A stretch of 64,000 bases of DNA from Hydrogenovibrio crunogenus. GTDB lineage: Bacteria > Pseudomonadota > Gammaproteobacteria > Thiomicrospirales > Thiomicrospiraceae. This document shows, in pieces, positions 58,551 to 64,000 of this stretch; position 1 is the first letter of the stretch, and the number at the start of each line of letters is the position of its first letter. Position numbers and translations under genes: made by a program. The notes under the pieces were generated by a model. It did no database searches and was not told where the DNA came from. It saw nothing but the letters and a program-made list of their open reading frames with translations. The stretch lies in assembly GCF_004786015.1 (NCBI RefSeq), contig NZ_CP032096.1, positions 1,736,001 through 1,800,000 of the forward strand, given 5' to 3'.

Positions 58551-60373
58551 TGAGTATGAGAAATAAACACCGCTATCAAACTGAAAGCGAAATCTTTTTT
58601 CAAAAAAGGCTTTTTCGCAATCGAATTTACTTTGCGTTAGCACTCGCACTTATTTTCTTCTCTCTTCTTTGGGTTCGGATGAGTTATCTTCAGTGGGTTG
58701 GATATAAGCATTATCATTCCATGTCTGAGGGAAACCGAATTTCAGTGGAAGCCATTCCACCGGTCCGAGGCCGAATTTTTGACCGAAACCATGTTTTATT
58801 GGCTGACAATCAACCTGTATTCGTTTTAAAGTTTTCCAAAGATAAAATAGAAAATATTCAAGACAGCTTCTCAACTCTTCAAGACTTACTCCCCAACCTT
58901 TCTGAAGAACGCCTTACCCGCTTCTTTGATCGACTCAAAGTGACTAGTAAGTACCGTCCTTTGTATTTACCTTACACACTTTCAGAAGCAGAAGCGGCAC
59001 GCTTTGCTGGTCATAGCTACCAGCTCCCTGGCATTACACTGGTGGCCAAGCTTAAACGGATGTATCCTTTCAATAAATCAGCGGTGCATGCCATTGGCTA
59101 TGTAGGAAAAATCAACCAAAAAGAGTTTAGTAAATTAAGTGAATCCAAATATGCTGGAACCGATGTCATAGGGAAACTCGGTGTCGAAAAATACTATGAA
59201 TCTCTATTACACGGTTCACCAGGGTTACAACAGATTGAAACCAATGCTCGCGGTCGCGTCATTCAAAAACTGGAAAGTGTTCCCGCAAAGCCAGGCAAAA
59301 ACATTCAGCTTACAATCGACATTCGATTGCAACAATATATCGAAAACTATTTGGATGGAAAAAAAGCCGCCGTTGTTGTCACCGACCCTAAAACCGGTGA
59401 AATACTCGCCTATGTCAGTACGCCCGGATACGATCCAAACTTATTTGTCGATGGTATTAGTCAAGTGAAATACCAAGAGCTTTTAAAAGACCACAACCGT
59501 CCTCTTATTAATCGCGTGATCAATGGTCAATATCCACCTGGCTCTACCATCAAACCTTTTGTCGCCTTAGCCGCCATTGAGAACAACATTATTTCTCCCT
59601 ATAAAAAAATATTCGACCCTGGCTTTCTTGAGTTTAAAGACCATCGTTATCGGGATTGGAAAAGGCAGGGACACGGCCTAGTTGACATGAATGATGCTGT
59701 CGCACAATCCTGCGACACTTATTTTTACGAGCTTAGTTTAAATATGGGAATCGACCTGATTCATGATTCACTTTACCCTTTCGGGTTCGGTCACCATACA
59801 AAGATTGATTTATACAATGAGTCCGTCGGCATCTTACCATCTAAAGCCTGGAAGAGCCGCGTGAAAGGCCAAACGTGGTATAAAGGGGAAACCATCATTG
59901 CCGCCATTGGCCAAGGTTATTTTTTAAGCACGCCTTTACAATTGGCAAAAGCGATCTCTATTATGGCTAACCGAGGAGAGATCGTTGAGCCACACTTGCT
60001 CAAAGACAATGAGCAGACCAAAAAAGAACAAATCCCCATTCAGAATATCGAAAACTGGGAAAAAGTGATTAAAGCCATGATGGATGTTTTACACAGCCCA
60101 AGAGGAACCGCACGAAAATACGGCAGAGACCTTCCTTTCAAAATGGCGGGCAAAACAGGAACGGCTCAAGTTTTCAGCTTAAACGAAGGCGAATATGACG
60201 AAGAGAACATTAAAAAAAGCTTACGCGACCACTCTTTGTTCATTGGATTTGCTCCTGTCAAGAAGCCAAAGATTGCCATCAGTGTCATTGTTGAAAACTC
60301 GACTTTAAAAGCAGCCCCGGTGGCGGTGGACATTACTAAATACTATCTTTCTGAGTTACAAGATGAAAATTGA
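58550..60373 (+). CDS. mrdA: Penicillin-binding protein 2 (elongation transpeptidase)
   Basis: PBP2 crosslinks peptidoglycan in lateral wall growth. The 607-residue protein has one N-terminal span (about 25-45), the pedestal domain (GRIFDRNHVLLADNQ) and the transpeptidase domain with GQYPPGSTIKPFVALAAIE (SxxK serine near residue 335), AQSCDTYFYEL (SxD) and AGKTGTAQVF (KTG). It starts in the TAATG overlap with mreD and overlaps rodA by 11 bases. Two possible starts (M1, M3). Confidence 0.97.
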   Translation: MSMRNKHRYQTESEIFFQKRLFRNRIYFALALALIFFSLLWVRMSYLQWVGYKHYHSMSEGNRISVEAIPPVRGRIFDRNHVLLADNQPVFVLKFSKDKIENIQDSFSTLQDLLPNLSEERLTRFFDRLKVTSKYRPLYLPYTLSEAEAARFAGHSYQLPGITLVAKLKRMYPFNKSAVHAIGYVGKINQKEFSKLSESKYAGTDVIGKLGVEKYYESLLHGSPGLQQIETNARGRVIQKLESVPAKPGKNIQLTIDIRLQQYIENYLDGKKAAVVVTDPKTGEILAYVSTPGYDPNLFVDGISQVKYQELLKDHNRPLINRVINGQYPPGSTIKPFVALAAIENNIISPYKKIFDPGFLEFKDHRYRDWKRQGHGLVDMNDAVAQSCDTYFYELSLNMGIDLIHDSLYPFGFGHHTKIDLYNESVGILPSKAWKSRVKGQTWYKGETIIAAIGQGYFLSTPLQLAKAISIMANRGEIVEPHLLKDNEQTKKEQIPIQNIENWEKVIKAMMDVLHSPRGTARKYGRDLPFKMAGKTGTAQVFSLNEGEYDEENIKKSLRDHSLFIGFAPVKKPKIAISVIVENSTLKAAPVAVDITKYYLSELQDEN

Positions 60374-61493
60374 CTTACCTGCTAGAGAAAAAGTTTACCG
60401 AAAGAATCGAGGCATTCTTGTCTCGCTTCACTTGGATGGTTGGTTATTGCTAGGAATTGCGCTATTGATCGTCACTGGCAGCTTAATCGTTTTCAGCGCG
60501 TCCGGTGCAGACCAAGAAGTGTTATCTCGTCACCTTGTTCGCGTTGGCTTTGCATTCTTTCTAATGCTTGTTTTTGCTCAAATCCCACCGAATATTTTAA
60601 AAATTTACACGCCTTGGGTTTTTGGCGTGGGAACCCTAATGCTCATCAGTGTTCTGCTGTTTGGTGATATCGGCAAAGGGGCTAAACGTTGGCTAGATTT
60701 TGGCTTCTTCCGTTTTCAACCGTCCGAAGTTATGAAACTGGCACTCCCTATGATGATTGCTTGGTTGTTTGCCCATGATTCACTCCCCCCTCCTAATAAA
60801 AAAATGCTTATTGGGTTAGGCCTTGTTGGCCTCATTGCCGGTTTAATTATTGTTCAACCAGACTTGGGAACCTCTATTCTCATAGCGATGAGCGGGTTGT
60901 TTGTCCTGTTTTTTGCCGGTCTGTCCTGGCGATGGATATTATCTGCAACAGGACTAGTCGCGGCAAGCTTACCTATCGTTTGGAACTTTTACATGTATGA
61001 TTATCAAAAACAGCGAGTTTTAACCTTCTTAGATCCTGAATCGGATCCTCTTGGCACAGGTTATCATATCATTCAATCCAAAATAGCGATTGGATCAGGC
61101 GGTATCGAAGGTAAAGGGTTTATGGGAAGCACTCAGGCACATTTGGAGTTCTTACCAGAAAGCACGACAGATTTTATTTTTTCCGTCCTAGCCGAAGAAT
61201 TCGGATTAATAGGCGTCACAGGCTTACTACTGTTATATCTTTTTGTGATTGGCCGTGGTCTTTACATTGCATCGCAAGCACAGGAAAACTTTGCACGACT
61301 GACGGCAGCCAGTCTTGTTATGACATTATTCGTCTATGTTTTTGTCAACATCGGCATGGTCAGTGGGTTATTACCTGTTGTAGGCCTCCCTCTTCCGCTT
61401 TTAAGTTATGGAGGAAGCTCTCTAGTCACTTTAATGGTCAGCTTTGGCATCTTAATGTCTATCCACACCCATAAAAAACTTTTAACATCTTAG
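60363..61493 (+). CDS. rodA: Peptidoglycan glycosyltransferase RodA
   Basis: RodA is the SEDS glycan polymerase that partners PBP2. The 376-residue protein has about ten membrane spans; conserved SEDS residues are visible in FGFFRFQPSEVMKLALPMMI, VQPDLGTSILIAMSG, FLPESTTDFIFSVLAEEFG and VGLPLPLLSYGGSSLVTLM. It overlaps mrdA by 11 bases, so the two are made in equal amounts. Confidence 0.97.
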   Translation: MKIDLPAREKVYRKNRGILVSLHLDGWLLLGIALLIVTGSLIVFSASGADQEVLSRHLVRVGFAFFLMLVFAQIPPNILKIYTPWVFGVGTLMLISVLLFGDIGKGAKRWLDFGFFRFQPSEVMKLALPMMIAWLFAHDSLPPPNKKMLIGLGLVGLIAGLIIVQPDLGTSILIAMSGLFVLFFAGLSWRWILSATGLVAASLPIVWNFYMYDYQKQRVLTFLDPESDPLGTGYHIIQSKIAIGSGGIEGKGFMGSTQAHLEFLPESTTDFIFSVLAEEFGLIGVTGLLLLYLFVIGRGLYIASQAQENFARLTAASLVMTLFVYVFVNIGMVSGLLPVVGLPLPLLSYGGSSLVTLMVSFGILMSIHTHKKLLTS

Positions 61494-61634
61494 AAGACTG
61501 GAATATCGCTTATTCATATTCCTCCATTATTTATCCATCCTTAAGCCCTGTTTAATGCCGCTTCCTCTCTTTTGATTTAAAGAGAAGTGTGTTAAATTAT
61601 TAACATTATTAATAGTATTTAAAGACGCATCTCA

Positions 61635-62825
61635 ATGATTAAAATTTTAGGTTTATTTTTCACTCTTTTCGCAATCGCGTTACCTTCTGCGGCAAAAACA
61701 GTTCAATCGCAACCCGTTGCCCCTATTCCGCATGTCGTGCCTTCTGCACCGAAAACAGCGGCGGAAGCTTACATTCTGATTGACTTCAATAGTGGCAAAA
61801 TCATTGCCAGCAGCCACCCTGAAATGCGCGTGGAACCTGCCAGCTTAACTAAAATCATGACAGGATACGTAGTCATTAACGAATTGGCCAATGGAAACAT
61901 TCATCTGGATGACATGGTGACTATTTCTCCTAAGGCTTGGAAAATGCCCGGCTCTAAAATGTTTATCGAGGTTGGTAAAAAGGTTTCCGTTAAAAACCTA
62001 ATCAAGGGAATGGTTATCCAGTCTGGTAATGATGCCAGTGTTGCGCTTGCAGAACATATTGCAGGAAGTGAAGAAGTTTTTGCCGAACTTATGAATAAGT
62101 ATGCCGCTTCTTTAGGCATGACCGGCACTCACTATATGAACGCAACAGGTCTACCAAATCCTGATCACTATACAACGGCTCATGATTTATCGATTTTAGC
62201 CAGAGCATTAATCACTAAGTTTCCAGAAGAATACAAATGGTATGCGCAAAAGAAATTTACCTTTAACGGCATTACCCAATACAACCGCAATAAATTACTC
62301 TGGCAAGACCCTTCCGTTGATGGGTTAAAAACGGGTCATACCGAGTCAGCGGGTTACTGCTTGGTCGCTTCAGCAAAACGTGATGATATGCGTTTAATTT
62401 CCGTTGTTTTAGGAACTGACGGTGCCAAAACACGTATTCAGGAAAGCCAAAAACTATTGAACTACGGGTTCCGTTTTTTCGAGACGCATAAACTGTATGA
62501 CAATGGACAACGTTTAAATGATGCACGTATTTGGGAAGGTCAAAAAGATTCTGTTGGACTAGGCTTAACGGATGATCTTTATGTCACCATTCCTCGTGGT
62601 CAATACAAAAATTTAAAAATTGAGTCATCCATTCAGCCTGAAATCATCGCCCCTGTTGCTGAAGAAAAACCACTCGGTAAGTTGTTTATCACTTTAAACG
62701 GCGACACCATTGAAGAAAGACCATTGGTTGCTTTATCGGAAATTGAAGAAGGTTCATTCTTCAAAAAAATCATTGACCAGATAAAGCTCCTTTTTAAAAG
62801 CCTCTTTGATCTTATTGGGCTTTAA
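61635..62825 (+). CDS. dacA: D-alanyl-D-alanine carboxypeptidase (PBP5/6 type)
   Basis: Trims the terminal D-Ala of pentapeptides. 396 residues, signal peptide (MIKILGLFFTLFAIALPSAA), then the active-site motifs SLTK (S70, K73), SGN (130-132) and KTGHTESAGYC; the C-terminal beta domain (about 275-365) and an amphipathic anchor (FFKKIIDQIKLLFKSLFDLI) that binds the membrane. It is separated from rodA by 140 bases with its own promoter region, and is followed 14 bases later by dat. Confidence 0.96.
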   Translation: MIKILGLFFTLFAIALPSAAKTVQSQPVAPIPHVVPSAPKTAAEAYILIDFNSGKIIASSHPEMRVEPASLTKIMTGYVVINELANGNIHLDDMVTISPKAWKMPGSKMFIEVGKKVSVKNLIKGMVIQSGNDASVALAEHIAGSEEVFAELMNKYAASLGMTGTHYMNATGLPNPDHYTTAHDLSILARALITKFPEEYKWYAQKKFTFNGITQYNRNKLLWQDPSVDGLKTGHTESAGYCLVASAKRDDMRLISVVLGTDGAKTRIQESQKLLNYGFRFFETHKLYDNGQRLNDARIWEGQKDSVGLGLTDDLYVTIPRGQYKNLKIESSIQPEIIAPVAEEKPLGKLFITLNGDTIEERPLVALSEIEEGSFFKKIIDQIKLLFKSLFDLIGL

Positions 62826-62839
62826 TTAAGGAATTTTTC

Positions 62840-63715
62840 ATGCAAAAAACAGGGCAAATAGCCTATTTAAATGGCGAATTCATTCCCATAGAGAAAGCAC
62901 AAATTTCTCCTCAAGATCGGGGGTTTCTATTTGGGGATGGCGTGTATGAAGTGATCCCTGTTTATGGCAAAAAGCTCTTTACGTTTCAAGACCACTTGGA
63001 GCGACTCAAAAACAGCTTAAAGGCCACTTCTATTCTAAATCCTTTAGAGGACGATGCTTGGGAGCGCTTGTTACAAAAATTGGTCGATATGCATCCTTGG
63101 AAAAACCAGTATATTTATTTACAGGTCACACGAGGTGTGCAAATGCAAAGAGACCACTTGCCCGCCGACTGCTTATCGCCAACACTTTATGCTTACACGA
63201 ATGAGCTCAAACCGGTTTCAGAAGCCATTATCAATCAAGGCATAAAGGCAGTTACCCTGGACGATATTCGCTGGCTTCGTTGTGACATTAAAGCCATCAC
63301 CTTATTGCCAAACATCATGATGAAGATGGCAGCTAAAAACCAAGGGGCAGACGATGCCATTCTTATCGACCGGGATGGATTGGTCGCAGAAGGCACTTCC
63401 AACAATGTTTTTATTGTGAAAAACGATGCTTTATTCACCCCTAAAAACGGATCACGTATTCTTCCAGGCATCACGCGCTCTGTCATTCAATCCTTAGCGG
63501 AGCAACATAGTCTTCCCCTTTCGGAAACGGATATAACTTTAAGCGACTTAGAAAATGCAGATGAAATCTGGCTGACCAGCTCAACCAAAGATGCTCTTCC
63601 GGTGACGGAACTGAATGGTCATCTCATCGGTCAGGGTAAACCCGGACCTGTCTGGCAAAAAATTCAGCAGTATTTCGAAGAAACCAAACAACAGTTTATC
63701 CAACAGTTAACTTAA
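62840..63715 (+). CDS. dat: D-alanine aminotransferase (class IV)
   Basis: Makes D-amino acids, chiefly D-Ala and D-Glu, for peptidoglycan; PLP enzyme. The 291-residue protein has GRGFLFGDGVYEVIPVY (as DRGFLFGDGVYEV), the PLP lysine in CDIKAITLLPNIMMK (K145), and VAEGTSNNVFIV with the cofactor-binding segment. Closely related branched-chain transaminases cannot be fully excluded, but position between dacA and ybeD and the short length support a D-amino-acid role. Confidence 0.87.
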   Translation: MQKTGQIAYLNGEFIPIEKAQISPQDRGFLFGDGVYEVIPVYGKKLFTFQDHLERLKNSLKATSILNPLEDDAWERLLQKLVDMHPWKNQYIYLQVTRGVQMQRDHLPADCLSPTLYAYTNELKPVSEAIINQGIKAVTLDDIRWLRCDIKAITLLPNIMMKMAAKNQGADDAILIDRDGLVAEGTSNNVFIVKNDALFTPKNGSRILPGITRSVIQSLAEQHSLPLSETDITLSDLENADEIWLTSSTKDALPVTELNGHLIGQGKPGPVWQKIQQYFEETKQQFIQQLT

Positions 63716-63736
63716 TAAACAAACGAGTATCCTTTT

Positions 63737-64000
63737 ATGACTGTCGATTTACATACCCCCGATAAAGAATCGTTAATTGATTTTCCGTGTGATTACAAAC
63801 TGAAAGCCATGGGAAAAAACAGCGGCACACTGGTTGAAACCGTCTATGAAATCACCAAAAAGTATGCTCCAGATGCTTCAAGAGACAATATTTACATCAA
63901 GGACTCAAAAGGTAGACACTTTATTTCAGTCAATATTACCTTTCACGCCACCAGTTTAGAGCAGCTACACAATATCTATGGTGAATTAAAACAACACCCC
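63737..64000 (+). CDS. ybeD: DUF493 family protein (YbeD), partial
   Basis: The reading frame from ATG 63737 runs to the window edge (88 codons) and is incomplete. It has IDFPCDYKLKAMGKNSGTLV and FISVNITFHATSLEQLHNIY, the DUF493/YbeD pattern; YbeD is a small conserved protein next to lipB-lipA and dacA. In E. coli the order dacA-ybeD-lipB is the same, with dat inserted here. A lipB gene is expected just outside the window. Confidence 0.88.
   Translation, partial: MTVDLHTPDKESLIDFPCDYKLKAMGKNSGTLVETVYEITKKYAPDASRDNIYIKDSKGRHFISVNITFHATSLEQLHNIYGELKQHP

Overview
The window (about 43% GC by eye, no rRNA, no insertion sequence, prophage or CRISPR array seen) looks like a core chromosome segment of a gammaproteobacterium, most likely a sulfur-oxidising autotroph of the Hydrogenovibrio/Thiomicrospira/Thiomicrorhabdus group. 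The grounds are the recA-recX-alaS-lysC-csrA-tRNA-Ser order, gatCAB, mreBCD-mrdA-rodA-dacA-dat-ybeD, a pyrophosphate-type phosphofructokinase, a DUF5718 protein, a short ExbB, and many lone chemotaxis and signalling parts. The genus is an inference from gene content; no database search was possible.

Layout. 1-10 kb: end of a TlpA-like thioredoxin gene, hemL, epmC, a SHOCT membrane protein, a new 27-residue membrane ORF, a degenerate GGDEF protein, mpl, rnd, a PPi-type pfk, mscS and a DUF481 outer-membrane-type protein. 10-22 kb: tRNA-Ser(GCT), csrA, lysC, alaS, recX, recA and pncC on the minus strand, then mutS, cnoX and DUF5718 on the plus strand. 22-29 kb: gshB, ppiC and a membrane-lipid locus (dgkA, plcP-like phospholipase C, agt-like glycosyltransferase, a second GT4 glycosyltransferase, an EamA transporter). 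29-37 kb: DUF4136 lipoprotein, ABC-F ybiT, ldhA, a lipoprotein subtilase with a beta-type C-terminus, and htpG behind a sigma32-type promoter. 37-45 kb: CheZ-like protein, cheA, cheD, tadA, guaA, guaB. 45-51 kb: a small lipoprotein, a CbiM-like permease, RDD protein, serB, a Tat-exported MBL hydrolase, exbB-exbD-tonB and sufE. 51-64 kb: htpX, gatB-gatA-gatC, then the rod-shape/peptidoglycan cluster, ending inside ybeD.

Four observations stand out. (1) The 10-bp palindrome CCAGGCCTGG occurs nine times exactly in 64 kb, both in terminator-like hairpins and inside genes, which suggests a genome-wide dispersed signal. (2) The plcP/agt/GT4 locus is preceded by three arrays of Pho-box-like 7-mers with an 11-bp period, predicting a PhoB-controlled switch from phospholipids to glycolipids. 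(3) mreC has no ATG, GTG or TTG that would keep its membrane anchor; the reading frame appears to begin at an ATT behind a perfect Shine-Dalgarno sequence that lies inside a hairpin. (4) TonB carries 34 tandem PEPK units encoded by a nearly perfect 12-bp minisatellite.

How the genes work together: large parts of the window are housekeeping modules read as operons (tRNA-dependent amidation, rod-shape and wall synthesis, guanine nucleotide synthesis, recombination and repair). The accessory signal is envelope-directed: phosphate-responsive lipid change, energised outer-membrane transport, surface proteolysis, mechanosensing and chemotaxis signalling.
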